This document shows positions 43,310 to 52,235 of a DNA stretch of 61,996 nt, in pieces. The notes beneath the pieces were generated by a model, which was given only the letters and a program-made list of their open reading frames with translations, made no database searches and was not told the origin of the DNA. Source of the DNA: Rhodospirillales bacterium Ga0074136 (GTDB taxonomy: Bacteria; Pseudomonadota; Alphaproteobacteria; Acetobacterales; Acetobacteraceae); contig LNEW01000098.1 in assembly GCA_001464375.1 (NCBI GenBank), forward strand, positions 1-61,996, written 5' to 3'. Within the stretch, counting starts at the first letter, position 1. The number at the start of each line of letters is the position of its first letter. Position numbers and translations under genes: made by a program.

Positions 43310-43750
43310 ATGATCCGCCTGCCGACCCTCGCTGCCCTCGCCCTGCTGTTGCCGCTCGCCGCCGCCGCGCAGGACCGCGTCGTCGCGACCCGCAACGCGC
43401 CGGAGGCGATCGGCCCCTACAGCCAGGCGATCCGCGTGGGGAACACGCTGTATCTGGCCGGCCAGATCGCGCTCGACCCGCGGACCAACCAGATGATCGC
43501 CGACCGCAGTATCGAGGCCGAGACGCGCCAGGTGCTCGACAATCTGCGCGCCGTGGTTGAGGCCGCCGGCTTCACCATGGCCGACATCGTCTCGACCACC
43601 GTGTTTATGGCGGACCTCAACGAATTCGGCCGGATGAACGCGATCTACGCGACCTATTTCCCGACGAATCCGCCCGCCCGCGCGACCGTGCAGGCCGCCC
43701 GCCTGCCGCGCGACGTGAAGATCGAGATCGCCGCCATCGCGGCACGCTGA
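43310..43750 (+). CDS. RidA-family protein with signal peptide
   Basis: A 146-residue RidA/YjgF/YER057c protein, trimeric enamine/imine deaminases by family knowledge. The core motifs AIGPYSQAIRVGNTLYLAGQIALDP and ARATVQAARLPRDVKIEI are complete, including the Arg expected to bind the substrate carboxylate. Unusually, residues 1-20 form a Sec signal peptide ending AAAAQ, so this copy should act in the periplasm, unlike the cytoplasmic housekeeping RidA. ATG 43310 follows CCGGGAG. It lies 36 bp behind the ligase gene but is probably functionally separate. Confidence 0.88.
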   Translation: MIRLPTLAALALLLPLAAAAQDRVVATRNAPEAIGPYSQAIRVGNTLYLAGQIALDPRTNQMIADRSIEAETRQVLDNLRAVVEAAGFTMADIVSTTVFMADLNEFGRMNAIYATYFPTNPPARATVQAARLPRDVKIEIAAIAAR

Positions 43751-43927
43751 CGCAGGCGGCCCGTAACGGTCCAGCACCCGCGCGATCGTGATGCGTGCGG
43801 CATGAGCGTCTGGCTAGTGCCGCACGCCCGAAGGCGCGGGCGGACAACGACGCGCCTGTCCCTGGCCCCCATCCCCGTGCACACTCCCGGCGCCGACAAG
43901 CGCCGCCCCCCGTGCCGGAGAAGCCCG

Positions 43928-45493
43928 ATGCGTCCCATCCGCCTCGCCGCCGCCCTGCTGCTCGCCGCCGCGCCCGCCATGGCGCAGACGCTGACCATCG
44001 GCCTCGCCACGCCGCCCACCGCGCTCGACCCGCACTACCACGCGCATGCGCAATCCAGCGCCACCGCCGCGCATGTCTTCGAGGCGCTGCACCGCGCCGA
44101 CCCCGCCATGCAGCTCGTCCCGCAACTCGCCACCGCGGCGACCAGCGCCGACGGCATCACCTGGGAGGTCCGCCTGCGCGAGGGCGTGCGCTGGCACGAC
44201 GGCACGCCCTTCACGGCCGATGACGTCGTCTTCTCCCTCCGGCGCGCCGGCAACGTGCCCAACAGCCCGGGCAGCTTCGGCACCTACACGCGCGAGGTGC
44301 GAACCGTCGAGGCGACCGGGCCGCACAGCCTGCGCATCACCGCCGCCGCGCCGGCGCCGCTGCTGATGGCGAACCTGTCCAACATCTTCATCGTCTCCCG
44401 CCGGCACGGGGAAGGTGCCACCACCGACGACTACAATTCCGGCAAGGCCATGGTCGGCACCGGCCCCTACCGCTTCGCGCGCTGGTCGACCGGCAGCGAG
44501 ATCCACTTCACCCGCAGCGACAGCCATTGGGACGGGCGCCAGCCCTGGGAGCGCGTGAGCTTCCGCGTCATCGCCAACAACGCCGCGCGCACCGCCTCGC
44601 TGCTGGCGGGCGACGTGGACGTGATCGCCGACATCCCCTCGACCGACGTGGCGCGGCTGCGCGCCGACCGCCGTTTCCAGGTCTTCACCATCGCCTCCAG
44701 CCGCCTGGTCTTCCTCGGTTTCGACGCCACCGACGATGCGCTCGCCACCGGCCATATCCGCGCGGCCGAGGGCGCGCCGGCGCTGGTGCGCAATCCGCTC
44801 GGCGATATCCGCGTGCGCCGCGCGCTGTCGCTCGCGATCGACCGCCGCGGCCTGGTGGATCGCATCAACGAGGGCCAGGCCATCGCCACCGGCCAGTTCC
44901 TGCCCGAAGGCTTCTTCGGCTTCTTCCCCGACATCCCGGTGCAGCCCCACGACCCCGAGGCGGCGCGCCGCCTGCTGGCCGAGGCCGGCTATCCGGGCGG
45001 CTTCCGCCTGACCCTCGCCACCTCCAACGACCGCATCGTCAACAGCGCGCGCATGGTGCAGGCGATCGCGCAGATGTGGACGCGCATCGGCGTCGCCACC
45101 ACGGTCGAGACCATGCCGCACGCGGTCTTCACGCCGCGGCGCAACCGCTACGAGATCCCGGTCTTCCTGTCGTCCTGGGGCAACCAGACGGGCGAGGCGC
45201 TCTACACGCTGGTGCCGCAGCTCGGCACGCGCGGGCAGGGGGGCTTGGGCAACGCCAACCGCATCCGCTACTCGAACCCGGCACTGGACCGGCTGCTGGT
45301 AGCCGCCGGCGCCGAGATCGACGCGCCGCGCCGCCTCGCGCTGATCCGCCAGGCGACCGACCTCGCGCTGGCCGAGGCGGTCATGCCGCCGCTGCTGCTG
45401 CAGGTGAACAACTGGGGCGCGCGGCAGGGCATCGCGATGACGCCTCGCATCGACCAGTACACGCTGGCCATGAGCATGCGCCCCGCCGATTGA
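43928..45493 (+). CDS. ABC transporter substrate-binding protein, peptide family (SBP_bac_5), second copy
   Basis: A 521-residue OppA/DppA-type binding protein. It has a signal peptide (about 1-20, APAMAQ), an early ATPPTALDPHYHAH block, TWEVRLREGVRWHDGTPFTADDVVFSL, MVGTGPYRFARW and RRALSLAIDRRGLV. ATG 43928 is chosen over 43802 because GGAGAAG (43917-43923) is well placed and the signal peptide then begins at once. No permease or ATPase is nearby. It is followed after 57 bp by an aldolase gene on the same strand. Confidence 0.88.
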   Translation: MRPIRLAAALLLAAAPAMAQTLTIGLATPPTALDPHYHAHAQSSATAAHVFEALHRADPAMQLVPQLATAATSADGITWEVRLREGVRWHDGTPFTADDVVFSLRRAGNVPNSPGSFGTYTREVRTVEATGPHSLRITAAAPAPLLMANLSNIFIVSRRHGEGATTDDYNSGKAMVGTGPYRFARWSTGSEIHFTRSDSHWDGRQPWERVSFRVIANNAARTASLLAGDVDVIADIPSTDVARLRADRRFQVFTIASSRLVFLGFDATDDALATGHIRAAEGAPALVRNPLGDIRVRRALSLAIDRRGLVDRINEGQAIATGQFLPEGFFGFFPDIPVQPHDPEAARRLLAEAGYPGGFRLTLATSNDRIVNSARMVQAIAQMWTRIGVATTVETMPHAVFTPRRNRYEIPVFLSSWGNQTGEALYTLVPQLGTRGQGGLGNANRIRYSNPALDRLLVAAGAEIDAPRRLALIRQATDLALAEAVMPPLLLQVNNWGARQGIAMTPRIDQYTLAMSMRPAD

Positions 45494-45550
45494 CCCGCCC
45501 CGGGCCGCGTGGTGCCGTGCTGCCGCCACCGCACCAAGGGGAAACGCACC

Positions 45551-46336
45551 ATGCCCATCGCACCCAACCTGGCCCGCCGCCGGCTCGAAAAAGGCGAACT
45601 CGCCCTCGGTTTCGGCGTGCACCATCTGCGCACGCCGGCGGTCGGCATGATCGCCGCCGGCTGCGGCTTCGACTGGCTGTTCATCGACATGGAGCACGGT
45701 GCGATGAGCGTGGACGACGCCACGCGCATGTGCATGGCCGCGCTGTCGCAGGGTGTCACGCCCATCGTGCGCGTGTGCAAGGATGCGCTGTTCGAGGGCA
45801 CGCGCTGCCTCGACAACGGCGCGATGGGCATCGTGGTGCCGCATGTCGATACTGCGGATGAAGCCGCGACGGTCGTGCAGGCCTTCCGCTACCCGCCCAT
45901 CGGCCAGCGATCCTGGGGCGGCCCGCCCGCGCAATACGGCTTCATGGTCAGCGACACCGCCGCGGCGCAGCGCGAACTGAATGCCGAGGTGCTGATCTGC
46001 GTGATGATCGAGACGCCTGAGGCGGTCGCGAATGCCGACGCCATCGCCGCCGTGCCCGGGGTGGACAGCCTGATGATCGGCACCTCGGACCTCACGGCGT
46101 CGATGGGTATCGCCGGGCAGATCGGCCACCCCGATGTGCGCGCCGCCTACGCCAAGGTGGCGGCGGCCTGCAAGGCGCACGGCAAGCACCTCGGCATGGG
46201 CGGCGTCTATGATGAGAAGGTGGCCACGGACTACATCGGCCTGGGCGCACGCTTCCTGCTCTCCGGGGCCGACCACGCCTTCCTGATGGCCGCCGGCAGC
46301 GCGCGGCAGAAGTTCCTGCGCGCGCTGCAGCCCTGA
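45551..46336 (+). CDS. HpcH/HpaI-family aldolase
   Basis: A 261-residue class II pyruvate aldolase of the HpcH/HpaI type, which cleaves or forms 4-hydroxy-2-oxo acids. Active-site features visible: the base His in FIDMEHGAMS, Arg in PIVRV, the metal ligands Glu in MIETPEAV and Asp in GTSDLTASMG. ATG 45551 follows AAGGGGAAA. Context (a peptide-type receptor upstream, a hairpin downstream) suggests a small catabolic unit ending here. Confidence 0.9.
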   Translation: MPIAPNLARRRLEKGELALGFGVHHLRTPAVGMIAAGCGFDWLFIDMEHGAMSVDDATRMCMAALSQGVTPIVRVCKDALFEGTRCLDNGAMGIVVPHVDTADEAATVVQAFRYPPIGQRSWGGPPAQYGFMVSDTAAAQRELNAEVLICVMIETPEAVANADAIAAVPGVDSLMIGTSDLTASMGIAGQIGHPDVRAAYAKVAAACKAHGKHLGMGGVYDEKVATDYIGLGARFLLSGADHAFLMAAGSARQKFLRALQP

Positions 46337-46349
46337 GGGTCGCTCGCGG

Positions 46350-46393
46350 AGCCGGCCTGCCCCCAATCCCATCGGCGGAGGGGCGGGCCGGTT
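46350..46393. terminator. Strong GC hairpin after the aldolase gene
   Basis: AGCCGGCCTGCCCC (46350-46363) pairs with GGGGCGGGCCGGTT (46380-46393), a 14-bp stem with only G-U wobbles as imperfections and a 16-base loop. It begins 13 bp after the aldolase stop and lies before the iron-box region, so it probably isolates the two transcription units. No T-run follows. Confidence 0.55.
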
Positions 46394-46401
46394 CCGGCGG
46401 C

Positions 46402-46452
46402 TGCGACGCGTTCGCAATTTGTCTTGCGACAGGTTCGCATTTGCAGTAGCAA
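46402..46452. promoter_or_regulatory. Twin Fur-like palindromes upstream of iron-binding protein gene
   Basis: Two 15-bp palindromes of the same form, TGCGA-N5-TCGCA, lie at 46402-46416 and 46425-46439, 23 bp apart start to start. A third, shorter palindrome, TTGC-AGTA-GCAA, is at 46441-46452. The TGCGA/TCGCA half-sites resemble Fur/Mur-type boxes of alphaproteobacteria. They end 27-40 bp before the ATG of an iron ABC receptor, where a repressor would block transcription. Confidence 0.6.
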
Positions 46453-46479
46453 CACCCTACCAACTCCCGGGGTCACGCC

Positions 46480-47514
46480 ATGCTGCGCCGTCACGTCCTC
46501 TCGCTGCCCGCCGCCCTGGCCGCCGGCGCGCTCGCGCGCCCGGCGCTGGCGCAGGAACGCACGCTGGCGCTGTATTCCTCGCGCCACTACGACACCGACC
46601 GCGCCCTGTATGATGGCTTCACCGCCGAGACCGGCATGCGCATCCGCCTCATCGAGGGCGACGCCGACCAGCTGATCGCCCGCATCCAGTCCGAGGGCGC
46701 CAATACCCCGGCCGACGTGCTCATCACGGTCGATGGCGCGCGCCTGGCGCGTGCGGTCGCCGCCGGCATCATGGCGTCGACGCGCAGCGCCGTCCTGGAG
46801 GGTCGCGTGCCCGCCAGCCTGCGCGACCCGGACGGCCACTGGTATGGCGTCTCGCGCCGCGCCCGCGTCGTGATGTTCGACAAGCAGCGCGGCCGCCCTG
46901 CCGGCCTCGACCGCTACGAGGACCTGGCGAAGCCGGAATTCCGCGGCCAGATCCTGGTTCGTGCCGCGTCGCACCCCTACAACACCTCGTTGATGGCGAG
47001 CATGATGGTCGCCAATGGCGACCAGGCGGCCGAGGCCTGGGCACGCGGCATCGCGACCAACATGGCGCGCGCGCCGCAGGGTGGCGACACGCCGCAGTTC
47101 CAGGCCGTCGCCGCCGGCCAGGGCGCGCTCGCCATCGCCAACACCTATTACCTGGCGCGCCTGGGTGCCTCCGCGAACCCGGCCGAGAAGGCGGTGTTCG
47201 ACCGCATCGGCGTGATCTTCCCCAACCAGGGCACCGGCGACCGCGGCGCGCATGTGAACGTGTCGGGGGCCGGCGTGGTCAAGACCTCGGGCAATGCCGA
47301 GATGGCGCTGAAGTTCCTGGAATACCTGACCGGGCCGCGCGCGCAGGAATTGTTCGCCAACGGCAATTTCGAATATCCCGTGGTGGCGGATGTCGCGCCG
47401 CACCCGGCGCTGGCCTCGTTCGGCACCTTCCGGGCCGACGAGTTGAACGCGCAGCGCTATGGCGCGCTCGCCCCGCAGGCGCTGCAGATCATGCAGCGCG
47501 CGGGCTGGCGCTGA
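46480..47514 (+). CDS. Iron(III) ABC transporter substrate-binding protein (FutA/FbpA-like)
   Basis: A 344-residue ferric-iron receptor of the FutA/IdiA/FbpA group. A signal peptide (1-24, RPALAQ) precedes TLALYSSRHYDTDRALYDGF, whose Tyr and His are among usual iron ligands. Later come TPADVLITVD, YGVSRRARVVMFDK, LASYY-type segment ANTYYLARL with paired Tyr, and KFLEYLTGPRAQELFA. The twin Fur-like palindromes upstream fit iron repression. A matching permease is encoded leftward at 52236-53912; the ATPase is not in the window. Confidence 0.9.
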   Translation: MLRRHVLSLPAALAAGALARPALAQERTLALYSSRHYDTDRALYDGFTAETGMRIRLIEGDADQLIARIQSEGANTPADVLITVDGARLARAVAAGIMASTRSAVLEGRVPASLRDPDGHWYGVSRRARVVMFDKQRGRPAGLDRYEDLAKPEFRGQILVRAASHPYNTSLMASMMVANGDQAAEAWARGIATNMARAPQGGDTPQFQAVAAGQGALAIANTYYLARLGASANPAEKAVFDRIGVIFPNQGTGDRGAHVNVSGAGVVKTSGNAEMALKFLEYLTGPRAQELFANGNFEYPVVADVAPHPALASFGTFRADELNAQRYGALAPQALQIMQRAGWR

Positions 47515-47525
47515 GGGCCCGCGCG

Positions 47526-47705
47526 ATGGTCGTCTGCCACTGCAATCGCCTGACGCAGGCGCAGATCTCGGCGGCAATCGCCGCCGGCGCCTCCCGCCCG
47601 GCCGAGGTCTATGCCGGCTGCGGCTGCGGCGCCCAATGCGGCTGCTGCTGCCGCACCATCGTCGATCTGCTGCGGGCGGGCGGGGGTGGTCGCGGCGCAA
47701 AGTGA
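47526..47705 (+). CDS. bfd: Bacterioferritin-associated ferredoxin
   Basis: A 59-residue Bfd-type [2Fe-2S] protein. MVVCHC at the N-terminus and GCGCGAQCGCCC at about residues 34-45 hold the four cluster cysteines in the CxC ... CxxC pattern; family members reduce the haem of bacterioferritin to release stored iron. The start is 11 bp after the iron receptor stop, so it may be co-transcribed under the same iron boxes, and bacterioferritin itself follows 122 bp later. Being short, it is easily missed in annotation. Confidence 0.85.
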   Translation: MVVCHCNRLTQAQISAAIAAGASRPAEVYAGCGCGAQCGCCCRTIVDLLRAGGGGRGAK

Positions 47706-47760
47706 GAATGCGCCGCAGCAGCATCATCCAACGAAAACAAAGGCTTGCTTGACATTCCAG

Positions 47761-47791
47761 GCCGCCTGGGCGCTTTGTCGCGCCAGGCGGC
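47761..47791 (+). promoter_or_regulatory. Hairpin in the bfr leader
   Basis: GCCGCCTGG (47761-47769) and CCAGGCGGC (47783-47791) are perfect inverted repeats with a 13-base loop, located 36 bp before the bfr start and between bfd and bfr. There is no T-run, so this could be an attenuating or stabilising leader structure or a weak terminator. A TTGACA occurs just upstream (47749-47754), but no -10 element is convincing. Confidence 0.4.
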
Positions 47792-47827
47792 GCTGTGGTC
47801 TGCGCCGCATCGCCGGAGGATGTCCCG

Positions 47828-48316
47828 ATGCTGCGCGACCCCAAGGTTGTCGAACACCTGAACATCCAGCTCACGAATGAGCTGACCGCGATCAACCAGT
47901 ATTTCCTGCATGCGCGCATGCTGCGCCATTGGGGCGTCACCAAGCTCGGCCGCCACGAATACGAGGAATCGATCGAGGAGATGAAGCACGCGGATGCGCT
48001 CATCGACCGCATCCTGTTCCTCGGCGGCCATCCCAACGTACAACGCCTCAACCCCGTGCTGATCGGCGAGGGCGTGCGCGAGGTGCTGGAATGCGACCAG
48101 AAGATCGAGGAGAAGGCGATCGCCGACCTGCGCGAGGCGATCGCGTATTGCGAGTCGGTGCGCGACTACGTCTCGCGCGACCTGTTCGCGACCATCCTGA
48201 AGGATGAGGAGAAGCACGCCGACTTCGTCGACACCCAATTCGACCTGATCGGCCGCATCGGCATCGAGCGCTACACGCTGCTCAACTCGGACGCCGCCCC
48301 CGACCAGGATCACTGA
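47828..48316 (+). CDS. bfr: Bacterioferritin
   Basis: A 162-residue haem-type bacterioferritin. The di-iron ferroxidase ligands are all in register: E18, E51, H54, E94, E127 and H130. M52 is the expected haem ligand at the dimer interface. The 24-mer stores iron as a mineral core. GGAGGA (47815-47820) sets the start at ATG 47828. Its last 35 bp overlap, on the opposite strand, the 3' end of the GH3-family gene. Confidence 0.95.
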   Translation: MLRDPKVVEHLNIQLTNELTAINQYFLHARMLRHWGVTKLGRHEYEESIEEMKHADALIDRILFLGGHPNVQRLNPVLIGEGVREVLECDQKIEEKAIADLREAIAYCESVRDYVSRDLFATILKDEEKHADFVDTQFDLIGRIGIERYTLLNSDAAPDQDH

Positions 48317-49796
48317 GCGCCGCGGCGGCTTCGGCGAAGCGCGCGGGGTCGGCGATCACCCGCGGCACCTTGTGCTGGCCGCCCATCTTGCCCTGCGCGC
48401 GCATCCAGGCGGCGAAGGCGCCCGGCGGCAGCAGCACCAGTTCGGGCGGCGCCAGCTGCGCGCCGTCCCGATGCGCGGCGTAGTCGTCGTTCTGCGCGCG
48501 CAGCGCGGTGTCCAGCAGCGCGGCCAGGTGCGCCGGGTCGCAGGCGCCGGACGCCTCGACACACCAGCGATGCCGCCCTGCATGGCCGACGAATTCCGGC
48601 CCGACCACGTATTCCAGCACCGCGACGCCGGCCTGCGCGGCGGCGTGCAGCAGGGCGGCCTCGATCTCCTCGCCGGCCAGGTGCTCCCCGAAGGCCGACA
48701 GCGTCCAGGATGTCCGCCCCGTCACCAGCAGCCGCGGCGGCGCGCGATCGACGAAGCGCACCGTATCCCCCAGCACGTACCCGAACAGCCCGGCGCAGGA
48801 TGACACGACCACGGCATAGTCGATGCCGGTCTCGATGGTCGCCGCCCAGTGGCGCGTCGGGTTCGGCGCGTCCAGTTCGTCCACCGGGACGAATTCGAAG
48901 AAGCAGCCGCGGTCGAGGTTGAGCCGTAGCCCCTCGCCTTCGCCGCGGTCGGCGATGGCGACGAAGCCCTCGCTGGCCGGATAGACCTCCCGCGTCGCGC
49001 AGCCTGGCGGCAGGTAGGGTGCCAGCCGGTCCCGATACGGCGCCCAGGCCACCCCGCCATGGATCAGCAATTCCAGCGCCGGCAGCGGCGGCATGCCGTG
49101 GCGCGCTGCCAGGCGTTCCAGCAGCACCAGCAGCCAGGACGGCGTGCCCGACAGCGTGCCGATGTCGCGAACCGGCGCTTCCGCCGCCAGCGCGGCGAGC
49201 TTCGCATCCCAGTCCGGCATCAGCGCGATGCGCTCGGGCGGCCAGGCCCAGCGGCGCAGGAACCACGGCACGCCCGCCGTCGCGATGCCCGACAGGTCCC
49301 CCTGCCGCACGCCGGGGGCCACCGCCTGCAGGTCGGTCGATCCGCCCAGCATGAAGGACAGCCCGCCGAAAGGCCGCGCGCGCGGGTGCTGTGCCAGGTG
49401 CCACACCAGCACATCGAATGCCGCGCCGCGGTTCGCGCGCATCATCGCCCGCGTGACCGGCACATGCTTGGTGCGCCCGGAGGTGGTGCCCGAGGACAGT
49501 GCGAGATAGGGCGTGCGCCCCGGCCAGAGCACGTCGTCGAGCACCGGCAGCGACGCGGCGAGGTAGTCATCATGCAGCGCCTCGTAGCGGCGCAGCGGCA
49601 CGGCGCGCTGGAAATCGGCCACGGAGCGGATAGTAGCGAAGCCATGGTCGCGCCCGAACCGCGTGGCTGCCGCCTCCTGCAGCAGGCCCATCAGCAGGGC
49701 GTGCTGCGTGAGCGCCGGGTCCATGGCCAGGAGCCGCGCGCGGCGCCGCGCCGCGACGGCGCGCAGCAGCGGCGTGGCGTCGAAAGGCGCGCTCAT
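48282..49796 (-). CDS. GH3-family acyl-adenylate amide synthetase
   Basis: A 504-residue GH3 (auxin-responsive promoter family) protein of the firefly-luciferase superfamily. The P-loop-like ATP motif is ALSSGTTSGRTKHVPVT (about 99-115). YPASEGFVAIAD and the hinge-side VTGRTSWTLSAFGEHL are typical. Plant members join acyl acids to amino acids; bacterial roles are mostly unknown. It follows the penicillin-acylase-like gene by 67 bp on the same strand, pairing an amide-forming enzyme with an amide-cleaving one. The substrate is unknown. Confidence 0.85.
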   Translation of the reverse strand: MSAPFDATPLLRAVAARRRARLLAMDPALTQHALLMGLLQEAAATRFGRDHGFATIRSVADFQRAVPLRRYEALHDDYLAASLPVLDDVLWPGRTPYLALSSGTTSGRTKHVPVTRAMMRANRGAAFDVLVWHLAQHPRARPFGGLSFMLGGSTDLQAVAPGVRQGDLSGIATAGVPWFLRRWAWPPERIALMPDWDAKLAALAAEAPVRDIGTLSGTPSWLLVLLERLAARHGMPPLPALELLIHGGVAWAPYRDRLAPYLPPGCATREVYPASEGFVAIADRGEGEGLRLNLDRGCFFEFVPVDELDAPNPTRHWAATIETGIDYAVVVSSCAGLFGYVLGDTVRFVDRAPPRLLVTGRTSWTLSAFGEHLAGEEIEAALLHAAAQAGVAVLEYVVGPEFVGHAGRHRWCVEASGACDPAHLAALLDTALRAQNDDYAAHRDGAQLAPPELVLLPPGAFAAWMRAQGKMGGQHKVPRVIADPARFAEAAAALSDPGRGRRPS

Positions 49797-49863
49797 GCGC
49801 GGCGTGGCTCGCTGGGTGCCGCCGGACGCACATGGCGGCGCAACGCGCCGTCTCCGCCCGCGC

Positions 49864-52141
49864 TCACGGCGCCCCCAGCCGCGTCACGCGCGGGAACTCC
49901 GCCCTCACCGTCTCCGGCCGCAGCGGAATGCGGATGGACCGCCGCTCCAGCCACAGCGGCACCTGGTCGGCAAACGCTGCCGAACCGAGCCACCCATCCT
50001 GCCCGCCCCACAGCGTGAACCAATTGGCATCCGGGTCCGCCATGTCGCTGACATGCCGGGCCATCGACCCGAAGGTCGCGGCGTGGCGGTCGGTCACCAG
50101 GCCATGGCTGGTCTTCATCGGCGTCTCGCGAGAGCCCCCCACCGGGTAGTCACCGTAGCGGAAGAACGCCTCGCCGATCAGCGGCAGGTTCACCAGCGCA
50201 TGGGCATGCGGCAGGCGGTGCATCTCGCCCCAGCTTGGCAACCGCGCGAAGTCGGCGGCGGCCGCGGTCGATGCCGCGCGGAGCATCGCCTCGCGCCGCG
50301 CAGCGTCCAGCGCATCGAGGTCGCGCAGCAGGAAGGCCGTGATGAAATTCCACTGGCTCTCCGGCGCGCGCCGCGCCCCCGCGCTGTCCTGCCTGTCCGC
50401 CGCGGCCAGAAGCGGGACAAGCCGCGCGAGCAGCACCTCGAACGCCACAGGCGCGCGGGCGTCGGCGCGGTAGTCGCCATCCCAGCCGCGCAGCGCATCG
50501 ACCAGCGGCGCGGCCTCCGCAATGCCGCCCAGGCGCGCCGACAGCGCCGCCGCCAGCCGCCCGGCGCGGGGCGATCGGGTATCGGCCTGGATCGCCATGA
50601 GGCCCGCCGGCGTGTGGCGCGTGCGTGCCGCCAGCAATTCCCGCAGCCGCTCCACCCGGTCGCTGTCGGAGAAGAAGAAGCCCAGCACCGGCGGCGCGCG
50701 CCCGCCCAGCGGTTCGGGGCGGTTGTTGGCGCTGGCCAGCACGCCCTCCCGCATACGGCAGGTCGGGCGTGCGCAGCAGCCGCTGCCAGGGCGCGGTCGC
50801 CGCCGGGTCGCGCGCATCCAGCACCGGGTCGGCGGGAATGCCGCGGCGGTCGGGGATGGTGGTGGCGTAGAACTGCCCGATCCGCCCGTCGCGCCCGGCC
50901 CAGATCATGTTCTGCGCCGAGACGCCGAAGCGTTCGAAGGCAGCGCGGAACTGCTCGCCATTGCGCGCGCGCGCCGCGCCCAGCAGGGCGGTGATCTCGT
51001 CGGTCGGCTCATGGCCCACCCAGCGCAGCGCGATCACATCGCCCGCCCGGCGCGGCAGCACCGTGGCGTCGGTCACCACCGGGCCATGCGGCGTGACGCG
51101 CACCTGGCGTTCCGCGCTGAACCACAGGCGCTGGCGGATGCGCACGGTGTGGGTGCGGAACTCCTCCGCCGGCAGGGTCGAGACATCGAACAGATCCGAC
51201 GACGCCGCGCGCATGTTGGTGCCGCCCCAGGCGATGTCCGCATTGCGCCCGATCGCCAGGAACGGCAGCCCCGGCACCATCAGCCCGACCGCGTGGAAGG
51301 ACGGCGACCGCATCCCCGCCGCCAGCCATACATTGGGTTGGATCAGCCCCAGATGCGGGTCGGAGCCGATCAGCGCGCCGCCGGTGGCAGACCGCCGCGC
51401 CGCCACGGCCACGGTGTTCGACCCCGCGCGCCCGCTGCCCGCCAGGATGTCGCGGATCACCGCAAGGCGCCGGTCTGGCGGCAGCGCCGCTTCCGGCGCC
51501 GAGGACCCGGCCGCGACCGTGCGCTCCCACAGCCGCGCGAAGCCCGGCGACCCGCGCGCCGGCAGCAGCGCGAAATATCCCAGCCAGTTCACGTCCGTGC
51601 CCGCCAGCCGCCCGATCGCCAGCAGGTCGTCCTCGGTGAAGGGCTCGCGCGACAGGCCCAGCAACCCGAATTCCGGCGGCGCGCGCCCGTTCATCACCGC
51701 GTGGTTCAGCCCGGCGGTGAAGGCCGCCATCAGGGTGCGCGTCTCCTCCGGCCAGGCCGCGCGGATCGCCGGCGCGGCGCGCCCGAAATCCAGGATGCGC
51801 AGCGCGTGGTCGATATCGGTGGCAAACGGCCCCGCCGCTTCCGACAGCCGCCCGCGCGCGGCAAGCCGCAGCAGCGCGATCTGCGCCCCGCGCAGGTGCC
51901 CCTGCACCAGGCCGAGCGCGTAGAACAGGTCGCGGTCGGTCTCGGCCTCGACCCACGGGACCATGTGGTCGTTCCAGCGGATGGTGACGGGGCGCTGCAC
52001 CGCCGCGCCGGCAGCGGGCAGCGCGGCGATGCGCGCATCGGTGCCGACCGCGCGTGGCGACAGCGCGGCACAAGCCGGCAGCAGCAGCGCGGCCAGCAGC
52101 AGCGCGCATCGCGCGAAGGGAACAGGCGGGGGCGGGGGCAT
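49864..52141 (-). pseudogene. Penicillin-acylase-family lipoprotein, frameshifted
   Basis: An Ntn hydrolase of the penicillin/acyl-homoserine-lactone acylase family in two frames, about 759 residues if joined. The N-terminus has a lipoprotein signal (LLLAALLLPAC), and the autocatalytic nucleophile serine follows the conserved RAGSN turn (Ser codon 51419-51421). Frame 1 is good to RTPDLPYA, then reads nonsense. Frame 2 takes over with EGVLASANNRPEPLGG and continues to RVTRLGAP. One extra G in a run of three (50748-50750) accounts for this: removing it gives PYAEGVLASANN, the expected motif. ATG 52141 is chosen; 52174 is possible. It may be a sequencing slip. The gene lies between an iron permease and the GH3 gene. 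Confidence 0.8.
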
Positions 52142-52235
52142 CGGCTGCGGGGACCCTTGCGGTGACGCTGTCATGCTTGGGGTGGCGCGCCGCGCCGGCA
52201 AGCCCGGCACAGGTGGCGAAGCGTATCGCGGCGCG

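Noticed and set aside
43814..46417. An 867-codon leftward open frame across the binding protein and aldolase genes
   Set aside because: It spans two confidently assigned genes and their gap, and its residues mirror their codons; antisense artefact.
47749..47777. TTGACA as a sigma-70 promoter for bfr
   Set aside because: The -35 match is perfect but no acceptable -10 lies 16-18 bp downstream; the place is taken by the hairpin.
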